NCBI RefSeq assembly: GCF_018362975.1
Contig: NZ_CP074371.1
Location: 6,634,001-6,698,000, forward strand
Reading direction: 5' to 3'
DNA length: 64,000 nucleotides
Source of the DNA: Nocardia tengchongensis
GTDB taxonomy: Bacteria > Actinomycetota > Actinomycetes > Mycobacteriales > Mycobacteriaceae
Every line of letters begins with the position of its first letter. Position 1 is the stretch's first letter. The notes beneath the pieces are model-generated. The model saw only the letters and a list, made by a program, of their open reading frames with translations, was not told the origin of the DNA and ran no database searches. The position numbers and the translations under genes are program-made. Below, in pieces: positions 43,634 through 51,723 of the stretch.

Positions 43634-44800
43634 ATGGCAACGATCCACTTCGCGAACCACCGGATTCCGTTCCCGCCCGGGCCGGTTCACACCGGCTTCG
43701 AGGAATCCGGGGGCGCCGCGGTGCGCTGGATGCGCGATCACGGCCTCGGCTCCGATCGTGTCGAGACGCATCTGGCGACGACTCGGCCACAGTTGCTGGC
43801 GGCCTTCGCTTTTCCCGACATCGCGCAGAGCGAACTGGATCTGATCACGCAGTGGCTGGCGTGGGCGTTCCTGCTCGACGACGAGCTCGACGACCAGGAT
43901 GCCGCGCCGGGCCACTGCGGGCGCACCATCGAAGGTCTCATTCGCACGCTGCACGGTTCCCCCGCGCGGACTCCGATGGAGCGCGCGGTGGCGGACTTGG
44001 CGGGCCGCACCTTCCTGGCCGCCTCGCCCGGCCAGCAGCGCCAGTTGCTCGGGGACACCGAGGCGTGGCTGTGGACCTACTTCACCGAGGCGGTCGATCG
44101 CGCGGCCGGGCGGATGCTGCCGTGGACCGAATTCCGGGTGCATCGAAGAGATTCCGTCGCCATGTTCGCGCTGCTGGATCTGCACGATCTGGTCAATCAC
44201 ATCGAGTTGTCGGACACCGCCCGCAATCTGCGCTCCTATCAGGCGCTGCGGGCCGCGGTCGCCGAGCATTCCGGGGTCGTCAACGACATCTGCTCGTACG
44301 AGAAGGAGCAGGCCAGCGGCTACACCCACAACACCGTGTGTGTGCTGCAAGCCGAACGGGAGTTGAGCGTGGACGCCGCGAAGGCGTCCGCCGAGGCGCT
44401 GCTCGCGGAGATCGCAGCGTCGGTGTTGCACGCCAGCGCCGATATCGCCGAGGACATCGGCATCGGCGAGCTGTCCGAAACCGACCGGGAAGCGCTGGGG
44501 ACCTGTGTCGACGGCTATCGAACCATTGCTCGCGCGGACTTCGACTTCCACACCAGAGTTCGCGCTACCAGGCGATCTCGTAGGACAGGAGATGGGGTTG
44601 CCCGAGCAGTCACAGATCGACGCGGGGTGCGCCTTCACCAAGGTGCTCGCCTGGATGGAGAGGGCCTCGCTGGGTATCCGCGCGCATTTCCGGCCGCCCG
44701 TCTCGGTGGACGCGCTCACGCATTATCGGGAGGTCTTCGGGCGGGCGCTGCCGGATTCGCTGGTCGCCGTGCTCTCCGTCGCGGACGGCAACGACGATGA
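43634..44800 (+). CDS. Class I terpene synthase
   Basis: Starts MATIHFANHRIPFPPGPVHT with a textbook TAAGGAGG upstream. Acid-rich motif DDELD at residues 82-86 and NSE triad N217-S221-E225 in VVNDICSYEKE bind the Mg-diphosphate. WLAWAFLLDDELDDQD and the C-terminal helices fit sesqui- or diterpene cyclases. As sequenced, the frame runs to 44800 and overlaps the next gene by 209 bases; however, near 44556 the usual RY ending (RYQAIS then TAG at 44581) lies in another frame. The natural end is therefore probably 44583, with a 1-base deletion here. The neighbouring prenyl synthase should supply substrate. Confidence 0.85.
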   Translation: MATIHFANHRIPFPPGPVHTGFEESGGAAVRWMRDHGLGSDRVETHLATTRPQLLAAFAFPDIAQSELDLITQWLAWAFLLDDELDDQDAAPGHCGRTIEGLIRTLHGSPARTPMERAVADLAGRTFLAASPGQQRQLLGDTEAWLWTYFTEAVDRAAGRMLPWTEFRVHRRDSVAMFALLDLHDLVNHIELSDTARNLRSYQALRAAVAEHSGVVNDICSYEKEQASGYTHNTVCVLQAERELSVDAAKASAEALLAEIAASVLHASADIAEDIGIGELSETDREALGTCVDGYRTIARADFDFHTRVRATRRSRRTGDGVARAVTDRRGVRLHQGARLDGEGLAGYPRAFPAARLGGRAHALSGGLRAGAAGFAGRRALRRGRQRR

Positions 44801-45230
44801 AGGCGACTTCTTCCTGCACAATCTGCTGGGCGTCGAGGAGATCATCGCGATTCAGACGGTGCAGGAGCAGACCGCGGAATCCTTCCGGCGCGTGGGCCTG
44901 GACTGCGACCGCTGGGTGCGCTGCCCGGAACCCGGTGTGGTGTCACGGAAGTTCTGGAAGCCCGGCTGGGTGCCGTTCACCGCCGACGACGGGGACAGCG
45001 GTTTCGCGGTCGACATGAGTCCCGGGCCGTTCGGGACGTCGGGCCAGGTGATCACCTACGGACCCGACCCCGCGGTGCGCACGGTCATCGCGCCATCGCT
45101 GACCGAGTTCTTCGAATTGATCAGCGCGCGCCTCGAACTCGGGTCGGTGCTGGTGGATCCGTGCACCGGCGCGGTGTCGCTGTGCACGCCCGCGGGCAGT
45201 TCCAACCTCGTCGAATCGCTGATGAGGTGA
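44592..45230 (+). CDS. SMI1/KNR4 (SUKH) family protein
   Basis: 212 residues from the ATG at 44592 (ACAGGAG just before). SUKH-type features: VSVDALTHYREVFGRALPDS, LSVADGNDDEGDFFLHNLLG, FVPFTADDGDSGFAVDMSPG region and the C-terminal LTEFFELISARLELG. Many such proteins are immunity proteins for polymorphic toxins, but no toxin gene is next to it. Others are isolated housekeeping proteins. Sits immediately downstream of the terpene synthase; a link to the pathway is not evident. Confidence 0.78.
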   Translation: MGLPEQSQIDAGCAFTKVLAWMERASLGIRAHFRPPVSVDALTHYREVFGRALPDSLVAVLSVADGNDDEGDFFLHNLLGVEEIIAIQTVQEQTAESFRRVGLDCDRWVRCPEPGVVSRKFWKPGWVPFTADDGDSGFAVDMSPGPFGTSGQVITYGPDPAVRTVIAPSLTEFFELISARLELGSVLVDPCTGAVSLCTPAGSSNLVESLMR

Positions 45231-45259
45231 GCCGCGCGGGCGTGCGACAGGGGTGAGAA

Positions 45260-46480
45260 CTAGGCGCCCAGAATGCCCTTGGCGATGTGGGTGACCTGGA
45301 TTTCGTTGCTGCCCGCGTAGATCATCAGCGACTTGGCGTCGCGGGCGAGCTGCTCGACCTTGTACTCGGCCATGTAGCCGTTGCCGCCGAAGAGCTGCAC
45401 GGCCTCCATGGCGACCTCGGTGGCCGCGCGCGAGGAGTACAGCTTCATCGCCGACGCCTCGGCCAGGGACACCTTCTCGCCGGCCGCGGTGCGCTCGATG
45501 GCGTTGAACACCATGTTCTGCACGTTGATTCGGGCGATCTCCATCTCGGCCAGCTTGAGCTGGATGAGCTGGAACTGGGCGATCTCCTTGCCCCACAGCT
45601 TGCGCGACTTCGCGTAATCGACGCTGAGCCGGTGGCATTCGTTGATGATGCCCAGCGCCAGCGACGCGATGCCGATGCGCTCGGCGGCGAAGGACTCCTT
45701 GGCGCTGTCCTTGCCGTCGCCCTTGGCCGGGGTTTCGGTCTCGCCGAGCAGCCGGTCCGGGGTGATGCGGACGTTGTTGAAGAACATCTCGCCGGTGGGC
45801 GAGGAGTTCATGCCCATCTTCTTGAACGGCTTGGACTGGGTGAAGCCCTCCATGCCCTTGTCGAGCACGAAGGTCAGCACCTTGCGGTCGCGCTTGTCGA
45901 CGCCGTCGCCCTCGTCGAGCTTGGCGTAGACGACGGTGACGTCGGCGTAGGGGCCGTTGGTGATGAAGGTCTTCTGGCCGTTGAGGATGTAGTCCTCGCC
46001 GTCGCGGCGCACATACGACTTCATGCCGCCGAACGCGTCGGAGCCCGAGTCGGGTTCGGTGATCGCCCACGCGCCGACCTTCTCGAAGGTCACCAGCTCC
46101 GGCAGCCACCGCTTCTTCTGCGCGAGGGTGCCGCGGCTGCGGATGGTGCCGACGGTCAGTCCGAGGCTCACGCCCATCGAGGCGACCAGGCCCAGGCTGA
46201 TGCCGGCCAGCTCGCTGTTGAGGATCACACCCATGCTGCCCGACCCGCTGAACCCGCCGCCCGCCTTACCGGTGGTCCCGGCCTCCTCGCGCGCGAACGC
46301 CTTCTCCAGCCCCTCCTTCGCCAGCTCGTCCAGCCCGAAGGTGGCGTACAGCTTGCGAATGATGTCGAAGGGCGGCAGCGCACCGCTTTCCAGCTGCTCG
46401 ACGTTGGGCTTGATCTCCTTGTCGATGAAGCCGCGCAGCGCGTCGCGGAACATCAGGTCTTCGTCGGACCACTGGTACAT
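45260..46480 (-). CDS. Acyl-CoA dehydrogenase
   Basis: 406-residue FAD enzyme that oxidises acyl-CoA to enoyl-CoA. FAD/substrate segments: WAITEPDSGSDAFGGMKSYV and NGQKTFITNGPYADVTVVYA; helical C-domain with IVLKLAEMEIARINVQNMVF-type helices and QLFGGNGYMAEYKVEQLARD. The catalytic base Glu is expected near the start of the last segment. The gene is isolated, divergent from the 46638 membrane protein, and ends 29 bases from the convergent SUKH gene. Confidence 0.9.
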   Translation of the reverse strand: MYQWSDEDLMFRDALRGFIDKEIKPNVEQLESGALPPFDIIRKLYATFGLDELAKEGLEKAFAREEAGTTGKAGGGFSGSGSMGVILNSELAGISLGLVASMGVSLGLTVGTIRSRGTLAQKKRWLPELVTFEKVGAWAITEPDSGSDAFGGMKSYVRRDGEDYILNGQKTFITNGPYADVTVVYAKLDEGDGVDKRDRKVLTFVLDKGMEGFTQSKPFKKMGMNSSPTGEMFFNNVRITPDRLLGETETPAKGDGKDSAKESFAAERIGIASLALGIINECHRLSVDYAKSRKLWGKEIAQFQLIQLKLAEMEIARINVQNMVFNAIERTAAGEKVSLAEASAMKLYSSRAATEVAMEAVQLFGGNGYMAEYKVEQLARDAKSLMIYAGSNEIQVTHIAKGILGA

Positions 46481-46637
46481 GTAGGGGACTCCCGAGGGCT
46501 CGCGGAACGGTTATGCCAAATATAGAACACGTTCTAATTGACCGGACCGCCCGATCATGGATCCCGCGGCAGGGGCCGCTCGAGGCGCCCTTCCTCTCCT
46601 GAGCAAAGCGAAGGATCCCGTCGGTACCCTCGTGAGA

Positions 46638-46952
46638 ATGGGCGGGGAATTCCTATTGCTGATCGCCACCATCGGCCCGTTGGCCCTCTTGGGGTGGGCC
46701 GCCCTTCGGGCCAAACACCGCGGGCTCGGGGGCTCGTTCGTCGGGCCGTTCCAGGAGATGTTCGATCCCGGTGCGGCACGAGCACAGATCGTCATCGAGC
46801 AGATCGCGGAACTGCCCGACCCGTCGGACTCCGGCGACCCTGACGACGACGATCTACCGAACACAGTGGTGTACAAGGGCGTTCGGCTCCACATCAACCC
46901 GGACAAGGCTCGGCGGCGCCGAGGTGGCGGGACCACCCGGCGAGCCGGCTGA
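46638..46952 (+). CDS. Small single-span membrane protein
   Basis: 104 residues from the ATG at 46638 (a GTG at 46632 is possible). One membrane helix, EFLLLIATIGPLALLGWAAL, then an acidic linker DPSDSGDPDDDDLPN and a basic tail DKARRRRGGGTTRRAG. Charge distribution predicts an outward short N-terminus and cytoplasmic C-terminus. A longer frame to 46557 adds unconvincing sequence. Precedes the hexapeptide-repeat gene by 26 bases; the two may be cotranscribed. No family recognised. Confidence 0.65.
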   Translation: MGGEFLLLIATIGPLALLGWAALRAKHRGLGGSFVGPFQEMFDPGAARAQIVIEQIAELPDPSDSGDPDDDDLPNTVVYKGVRLHINPDKARRRRGGGTTRRAG

Positions 46953-46978
46953 AGCACCACAACACGATTGGAGCGAGC

Positions 46979-47608
46979 ATGCCCAGCTATGAAATCGACG
47001 GAGTGATCCCGGTCGTCGCCGCCGACGCGTTCGTCCACCCGTCAGCGGTACTGATCGGAGACGTCATCGTCGAGAGCGGCTGCTACATCGGCCCGACGGC
47101 CAGCCTGCGAGGCGATTTCGGCTCGATCGTCATCGGCGCGGGTTCCAACGTCCAAGACGGCTGCGTCCTGCACTCTTTCCCAGGTCGAGAGTTGTTGCTG
47201 GAGCCCGAATCCCACATCGGCCACGGCGCGGTCCTGCACGGTTGCGTCATCGAGACAGGCGCAATGATCGGCATGAACGCCATCGTCATGGACGGCGCCC
47301 GAGTCGGTGCCCGGGCCCTCGTCGGCGCCGGCAGCGTAGTCCGAGCCGAAACAATCATCCCCGACGAGCATCTCGCGGTCGGCAATCCAGTGACGGAAAC
47401 CCAACCGCTCGACGAACAGACGCTGCACTGGAAAGCCAACGGCGTAAAGGTCTACCAGGAACTGGCCAGAAGATCACTGACCTCGATGCGCGAAACCACA
47501 CCACTCACCGAGATCCCCACAGACCGCCCCCGCCTCACCACCGGCCGCGAAGTCTCGATCCCACTGCGTGAAGCGCGCCGCGCCAACAGCCCGCAGAACT
47601 CCAACTGA
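46979..47608 (+). CDS. PaaY-like hexapeptide-repeat protein
   Basis: 209 residues of left-handed beta helix: isoleucine/valine-spaced hexapeptide repeats (ADAFVHPSAVLIGDVIVESG, CYIGPTASLRGDFGSIVIGA, HIGHGAVLHGCVIETGAMIG) with His residues placed as in gamma-carbonic-anhydrase/PaaY zinc sites. PaaY is a thioesterase/transferase-type protein linked to phenylacetate degradation; a gamma-carbonic anhydrase is the alternative. C-terminal tail is polar. It starts 26 bases after the small membrane protein. Confidence 0.82.
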   Translation: MPSYEIDGVIPVVAADAFVHPSAVLIGDVIVESGCYIGPTASLRGDFGSIVIGAGSNVQDGCVLHSFPGRELLLEPESHIGHGAVLHGCVIETGAMIGMNAIVMDGARVGARALVGAGSVVRAETIIPDEHLAVGNPVTETQPLDEQTLHWKANGVKVYQELARRSLTSMRETTPLTEIPTDRPRLTTGREVSIPLREARRANSPQNSN

Positions 47609-47689
47609 CTCCCGCGCCAAGGCCTCAAATCCGATATTCGACGAGGACACCGCACCTCGTCAAGCAACCTTCGGTAGGTAATCGGGCAG

Positions 47690-47865
47690 CCGGATCTCGG
47701 AGGGCGAACTCGCGCTTCGGTTTGGCGTGCTGGTTGCGCCGGTGAATGTAAGCGGCGATGGCAACGTCCTGCCCGCCGTGACCGCAGTGATCGGTGCAGC
47801 CCAGCGCGAAGTAGCGCAAGGCCGCGAATTCTGACTCGATCTAGTTCAACCAGGTCGAACAGGTC
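47690..47865 (-). mobile_element. IS630-type transposase, C-terminal remnant
   Basis: In the leftward frame the sequence reads WLN-stop-IESEFAALRYFALGCTDH and on to IAAYIHRRNQHAKPKREFAL, the standard C-terminus of IS630-family transposases (SWLNRIE, then FAALRYFAL-x-GTDH). The in-frame TAG replaces an arginine codon, and nothing of the front half is present. The element is dead. It ends beside the 20-base sequence repeated at 48183. Confidence 0.75.
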
Positions 47866-48000
47866 GGCTATCGCCGCGACCCGGCCCGACAGCAACATCC
47901 TCGAACCTGTGGCCCGGCTTTGCCTTTGCCGCAACGCATGCTTCACCGGGCGCGTAACCCCGGATAGCATGTGGTGACACGATTCTGGAAGGGGGACATC

Positions 48001-48171
48001 ATGTCGTCGAACAGTCACGGGGAGCAGGTCGATGATCCACGCGCCCGATGGCGCCACCTACCCGCCGAACCCACCCACTACGTCGAGGAGACCCACGTAG
48101 ACGGGAGTTCGTCGAGCTACACGGTGCCCGCCGTCGACCCGACCCAGGACTTCATTCGCCTCTACGGCTAG
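48001..48171 (+). CDS. Small hydrophilic protein, 56 residues
   Basis: MSSNSHGEQVDDPRARWRHL then PAEPTHYVEETHVDGSSSSY and TVPAVDPTQDFIRLYG, starting at the ATG at 48001 after AAGGGGGACATC. It has no signal or membrane segment, is acidic and proline-spaced, and ends in a TAG. It lies between two IS630-type remnants that share a 20-base repeat. It is not recognised, but codon usage and the ribosome binding site support expression. Confidence 0.6.
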   Translation: MSSNSHGEQVDDPRARWRHLPAEPTHYVEETHVDGSSSSYTVPAVDPTQDFIRLYG

Positions 48172-48233
48172 TGCCGTGTCAGGCAACCTTCGGTAGGTAA
48201 TCCGGGCGTCGGATCTTCGATCCGACGGCGGAG

Positions 48234-48408
48234 TCACGGACGGATCCGGTAGTACAACTGGCCCGACCGCAGGTCCAGGACACCGAAGGTGCCGGACACC
48301 CTGGGTGCGATGGTAGGTCGCCCGCAGCCTGATCGGCCGGCGTTTCGGGAACCAACTGCGACCAGTCCTCGGTTGCAGTTGGCCCGAACTCACCGACACA
48401 CACCACAA
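48234..48408 (-). mobile_element. IS630-type transposase, second remnant
   Basis: Two adjoining frames on the minus strand carry WFPKRRPIRLRATYHRTQGV and then GVLDLRSGQLYYRIRP with a stop at 48234-48236. Together they match the middle of an IS630-family DDE transposase, broken by a frameshift. It is shorter than the first copy's region and not overlapping with it, so both could derive from related but separate insertions. Confidence 0.65.
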
Positions 48409-48450
48409 GCCGACACCCGGTTACCGCCGCAACCTATCCGGACGAGGGCA

Positions 48451-48714
48451 CTAGTACTTGCGTTCGGTCTGGGCGCGGATCTCCTGCAGATGGCTCGGAC
48501 CGTCTGCGGCGAGTGTGCCGCTCCAGATCAGTCGCCCGAGGCTGTCGGCGTCGATCCACTCGCAGATCGACGCGGTCGCGCCTTGGCTGGTACCCGTGCC
48601 GCACACGGCCTTCCCACCCAATGGGCCGGTATCCACCGGGCTCACGGCCACGATCGCCGCACGAAGCTACAGCAACCCGATTATTCGCGCCACCCTTACC
48701 CCAATTACTTTCAT
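48451..48714 (-). pseudogene. Unknown gene with an in-frame stop
   Basis: The leftward frame from ATG 48714 begins MKVIGVRVARIIGLL, hits a TAG, then continues LRAAIVAVSPVDTG and on to WIDADSLGRLIWSGTLAADG and a stop at 48451. The segment spanning the TAG looks like a membrane or signal helix cut in two. Two cysteines occur in the exported part. It may be a dead secreted-protein gene; an internal start at 48651 could still give a short product. Confidence 0.45.
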
Positions 48715-49029
48715 GCGGAATATCTCGCGACAACTCCCAACTCCGAGCTGGTTCGAATTTCACGTCGCCGATGCTGGCGGGTGAATATTCTGATTCCCGA
48801 TCTCTCGACCGAACCATCACCTTGTAACGGCGGTTCGGATGGCGCATAGGAACATACTGCTGTGGGCCAGTTCACCTTTCGCTTCGACCGTTACACCCGG
48901 GGCGGGATGACCACCGTTTCGGTGCCCCCACAAGTTGGGGTCCGTCCCCTTTCCGAAGCGTGAACATTTCACTGTGGGTGCGGCAGAATTCCGCTCGACT
49001 AGAGATCTGGACGAAACAAGGAGTCACCC

Positions 49030-49491
49030 ATGTCCACCGCCCACCGCCGCGCCCGCAAAATTGCCTGGTCAGCAGCCGTTGTCAGCGTCGCTGGAGCACT
49101 CTCCTCCCTGTACCCGGCCCTCGCCGCCGCCCGCATCCACGGCATCGAGGTGCAGGAATGCACGACCACGACCTGCACGACACCCGCGTCTTACGTTGTC
49201 GGACAAAGCTATGTGTTCTTCGCGGGCACCGACGGAGTGAGCGCGAGCGCTCCCACCAGCAGCTTCTACGACAACGGCACCTGCATCGGAGGCGGCGGGT
49301 ATAACGTCACCTGGGTTCCGCTCACTGCGGGAACCCACACCCTGTCCACCAACACCCAGGGTCACACGGAATCGTTGACGGTGGTCGTGGTCGCAGCACC
49401 CCCCGGATCCCCGACCGCGCAGCAGCCCCAGCAGGGCACCGGTGGCGGCGGCTTCGGATCCGGCAGTTCGAACCTGCTTCCCGGCAGCTGA
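49030..49491 (+). CDS. Secreted Ig-like domain protein
   Basis: 153 residues with AAGGAG upstream. Signal peptide ARKIAWSAAVVSVAGALSSL to a likely ALA cleavage, then one beta-sandwich domain with CTTTTCTTP and NGTCIGGGG cysteines, and NVTWVPLTAGTHTLSTNTQG, the same T-W-x-P-x-T-x-G-x-H-T-L motif as the protein encoded at 39275. A proline/glutamine/glycine-rich tail ends NLLPGS. Probably a surface or released protein; partner unknown. A hairpin follows. Confidence 0.75.
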   Translation: MSTAHRRARKIAWSAAVVSVAGALSSLYPALAAARIHGIEVQECTTTTCTTPASYVVGQSYVFFAGTDGVSASAPTSSFYDNGTCIGGGGYNVTWVPLTAGTHTLSTNTQGHTESLTVVVVAAPPGSPTAQQPQQGTGGGGFGSGSSNLLPGS

Positions 49492-49517
49492 CACTGCGAT
49501 CGGCAGTAGCCGATGTT

Positions 49518-49552
49518 CCTGCGCCGCAGCCTATTCCGATAGCCGGCGCAGG
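49518..49552. terminator. Hairpin between convergent genes
   Basis: Arms CCTGCGCCG (49518-49526) and CGGCGCAGG (49544-49552), 17-base loop. It lies between the stops of the secreted protein (49491) and the monooxygenase-like gene (49570), suitable as a shared terminator. Confidence 0.6.
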
Positions 49553-49569
49553 CACCCCGGTTCGGGCGG

Positions 49570-49869
49570 TCAGCCCTCGAAGATGCGCTCCACCGGCGCC
49601 CCGGTCAGCAAGTCGGCCCCGGCCTGGAACGCCGCGAGCAGATGCGGGCTGGTCATATGCGCCTCGAACGCCGCACGCGATTCCCAGCTCTCGACCACCA
49701 CCCATTCCCCCGGCCGAGTCGGATGCTGATACGGCTGATAGCTCACGCACCCCGGCTCCGCGAGCGTCGGCTCGATCAGAGCCAGCGCCTGCGCCCGCAC
49801 CAGGTCTTCCTTGCCCGCGCGGGCCTGCAATGTGGATACAGCGGTAAGAGTCACCCGCCACACAACCAC
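49570..49869 (-). CDS. Antibiotic biosynthesis monooxygenase-like protein
   Basis: 99 residues of the ABM dimeric alpha-beta barrel fold: STLQARAGKEDLVRAQALAL then CVSYQPYQHPTRPGEWVVVE and SWESRAAFEAHMTSPHLLAA. Such proteins are cofactor-free monooxygenases or degrade small toxic molecules (YgiN-like). A GTG a few codons downstream of the first start is equally likely. It stands alone; substrate unknown. Confidence 0.8.
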   Translation of the reverse strand: MVVWRVTLTAVSTLQARAGKEDLVRAQALALIEPTLAEPGCVSYQPYQHPTRPGEWVVVESWESRAAFEAHMTSPHLLAAFQAGADLLTGAPVERIFEG

Positions 49870-50200
49870 ACGAGCGGGCTAGCCATTCCCGTCCGTGAAA
49901 CGCAGGATGGCCGCTGCCCGTTGATCTTCCAGGCACTCACGCCGGCCGGTTCGGTCAGCGCCGGCAGCTCCGTATGTATAGGCGCCCCACCAACCGCCAG
50001 CACCGGCGTGTCGCCAGCTATGAACCGAACTGAACTCGGTCTCTGGCACGAACACGAGATCAACTGTGACACAGGTATGTTTGCTGACAGCCCTGCCAAG
50101 TCCCCAGCATTCGGCAGGAGCGGGCGATCTGCCGACCGTCGGAACCTTGATACGTTCAGGCTTTCCATACAAGTTGCGGGCAGCGGAACGGGGCGGGCAG
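49870..50200. other. Intergenic stretch, no gene supported
   Basis: About 330 bases. Frames are open on both strands but show mixed codon usage and no family features. The segment near 50050-50100 is AT-richer and could hold the promoter of the gene at 50201. Confidence 0.4.
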
Positions 50201-50782
50201 ATGGGGCTCGACTACAGCTACGAGGTATACGTTCACCGTGATTCCGCCCGCGCGCTGTTGGAAGCGGTGAAAGCGAGCTGTAACCCTTACCGGGACGGAA
50301 CGACCACAGTCGAGTTTCCGGACGGCCCGGTTGTGCTGCCATGCACCTCCCGGTTTACCTCCGGCACCACCCTGCGCTTCGATCCGACAGCGGCAGACGG
50401 CGGCAGCCTCCTAAACCTCGACCTGTCGCTCTTGTTCCCAGCAGACACCGAGCTGCTGAAATGGGTGGGCGAGCGCGGCGACGCCCCACAGACCGATGCG
50501 GACAACGGCCCTCTGTGCTCGGTGGGGTACATCTACCTCCTCGTATTCGACGCCTCGAGCTTCCTGCCGGATCACGTCAGCTTCGACTTCATGGCCGCCA
50601 CCACGGATATGAGCCGACTGTTCGCGCGCTCGGCCTCGATCCGCACCTGGTTCGCCAACCTGACCCTCGACCATGGCGGCCCACTGTGCCTGCTCGACCT
50701 CGAACAGAAAGGGCGAATCGCAATCACTCTCGGGTCATTTGATCGCCAACTGAACGTTGACTGGGATGGCCTCTACCTCTAG
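50201..50782 (+). CDS. Conserved-looking protein of unknown function
   Basis: 193 residues from the ATG at 50201 (MGLDYSYEVYVHRDSARALL). A purine-rich stretch lies upstream. The sequence is mixed alpha/beta, without a signal or membrane segment, and includes LPCTSRFTSGTTLRFDPTAA and RFSADNGPLC-like loops; it ends LNVDWDGLYL. Proteins with the MGLDYSYEVYV opening occur in other actinomycetes, without known function. Its last 4 bases overlap the convergent LysR gene. Confidence 0.7.
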   Translation: MGLDYSYEVYVHRDSARALLEAVKASCNPYRDGTTTVEFPDGPVVLPCTSRFTSGTTLRFDPTAADGGSLLNLDLSLLFPADTELLKWVGERGDAPQTDADNGPLCSVGYIYLLVFDASSFLPDHVSFDFMAATTDMSRLFARSASIRTWFANLTLDHGGPLCLLDLEQKGRIAITLGSFDRQLNVDWDGLYL

Positions 50783-51618
50783 AGGCGTGTCGCCGTACGG
50801 ACGAGGTCGGCGATGGTTCTGGATCTGCTGTGTGGTGGCCAGGCGATGACGGTTGTGACGGGCGGTGCATCGGGTACCGGCACGATGGCGTGATCGTCGC
50901 GGAGTTGAGCTCGGAGCGACTCGGGCATAACCGCGCAGGCCCGGCCGAGCCTGATCAGCTGGGTCAATTGGGTGTGGTCGCGAACCTGCGGGCCGGGGCC
51001 GTCCGGATAGCTTCCGTCCGGGCGAGGCCAGCGTGGCAGGGGCAGGTCGGTCAGGGCGTTGACCTCGGCCATCGACATGTGGGGTCGGTTGGAGAGGGGG
51101 TGTCCGGCGGGCAGGACCACGACCTGCTGTTCGGTGTGCAGGTCCTCGGTGTCGAATCCGGCTGTCGAGTCGTAGGGGCGGTGGAGCAGGGCAACGTCGG
51201 CACTTCCGTTGCGTAGCAGGCGTTCCGGTTCGCCGGGCCCGCCCAGCACCACCTCGACCGCGACAGCGCCGGGTTCGGCGGCGTAGGCGTCGAGCAGCTT
51301 CGACAACAGTTCGCTCGACGCTCCGGCCTTGGCGGCGAGCACGAGACCGGGCCGGTCGGCGGCGGCGCGGCGGGTGCGGCGCTCGGCGGCTTCGACCGCT
51401 TCGAGAGCGAGCCGGGCCTCGCGCAGCAGCACCGACCCGGCCTCGGTCAATGCGATCGCGCGCGAACCGCGGTGCAGCAGAACGACTCCGAGTCGGCGTT
51501 CCAGCTGCTGGATCGCCCGCGACAGCGGTGGTTGCGCCATCGTGAGCCGTTGTGCCGCCCGCCCGAAGTGCAACTCCTCGGCGACGGCGACGAAGTATCG
51601 CAACTCCCGGGTCTCCAC
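50779..51618 (-). CDS. LysR family transcriptional regulator
   Basis: 279 residues from the GTG at 51618 (VETRELRYFVAVAEELHFGR). N-terminal winged HTH RAAQRLTMAQPPLSRAIQQL with ERRLGVVLLHRGSRAIALTE; the C-terminal part is the periplasmic-binding-like effector domain (residues 90-279). It is divergent from an SDR gene, the typical LysR arrangement, with a T-N11-A palindrome in the gap. It probably controls the SDR and quinone-reductase pair. Confidence 0.9.
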   Translation of the reverse strand: METRELRYFVAVAEELHFGRAAQRLTMAQPPLSRAIQQLERRLGVVLLHRGSRAIALTEAGSVLLREARLALEAVEAAERRTRRAAADRPGLVLAAKAGASSELLSKLLDAYAAEPGAVAVEVVLGGPGEPERLLRNGSADVALLHRPYDSTAGFDTEDLHTEQQVVVLPAGHPLSNRPHMSMAEVNALTDLPLPRWPRPDGSYPDGPGPQVRDHTQLTQLIRLGRACAVMPESLRAQLRDDHAIVPVPDAPPVTTVIAWPPHSRSRTIADLVRTATRL

Positions 51619-51648
51619 CGTGCCATCGTATCCGGCCCTCACCACGAC

Positions 51649-51667
51649 CGATACCCGTGCGGTATCG
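51649..51667. promoter_or_regulatory. Candidate LysR box
   Basis: CGATACC (51649-51655) and GGTATCG (51661-51667) are perfect complements with 5 bases between and contain the T-N11-A core expected of LysR-type sites. It lies 31-49 bases from the lysR start and about 57-75 from the SDR start. Confidence 0.6.
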
Positions 51668-51723
51668 CCGCCCACCCGATCGGTGTTGGAAGCCCCGCCT
51701 GCGTCCGCCGCATGATCGACGGC

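Larger units (their letters stand above)
47664..48202. repeat. Direct repeat of 20 bases flanking a small gene
   Basis: GCAACCTTCGGTAGGTAATC occurs at 47664-47683 and again, identically and in the same orientation, at 48183-48202. Flanking bases are also similar (GGGC-GG and GGATC). Each copy sits at the downstream end of an IS630-type transposase remnant, so it is probably the element's terminal sequence and not a target duplication. Confidence 0.65.

Noticed and set aside
44592..45230. SUKH protein as immunity half of a toxin system
   Set aside because: No toxin-like or WXG/Rhs gene is adjacent; the upstream gene is a terpene synthase.
47609..49030. Genomic island boundary or integrase
   Set aside because: Only transposase fragments are seen; no integrase, no tRNA and no attachment-type repeat was found.
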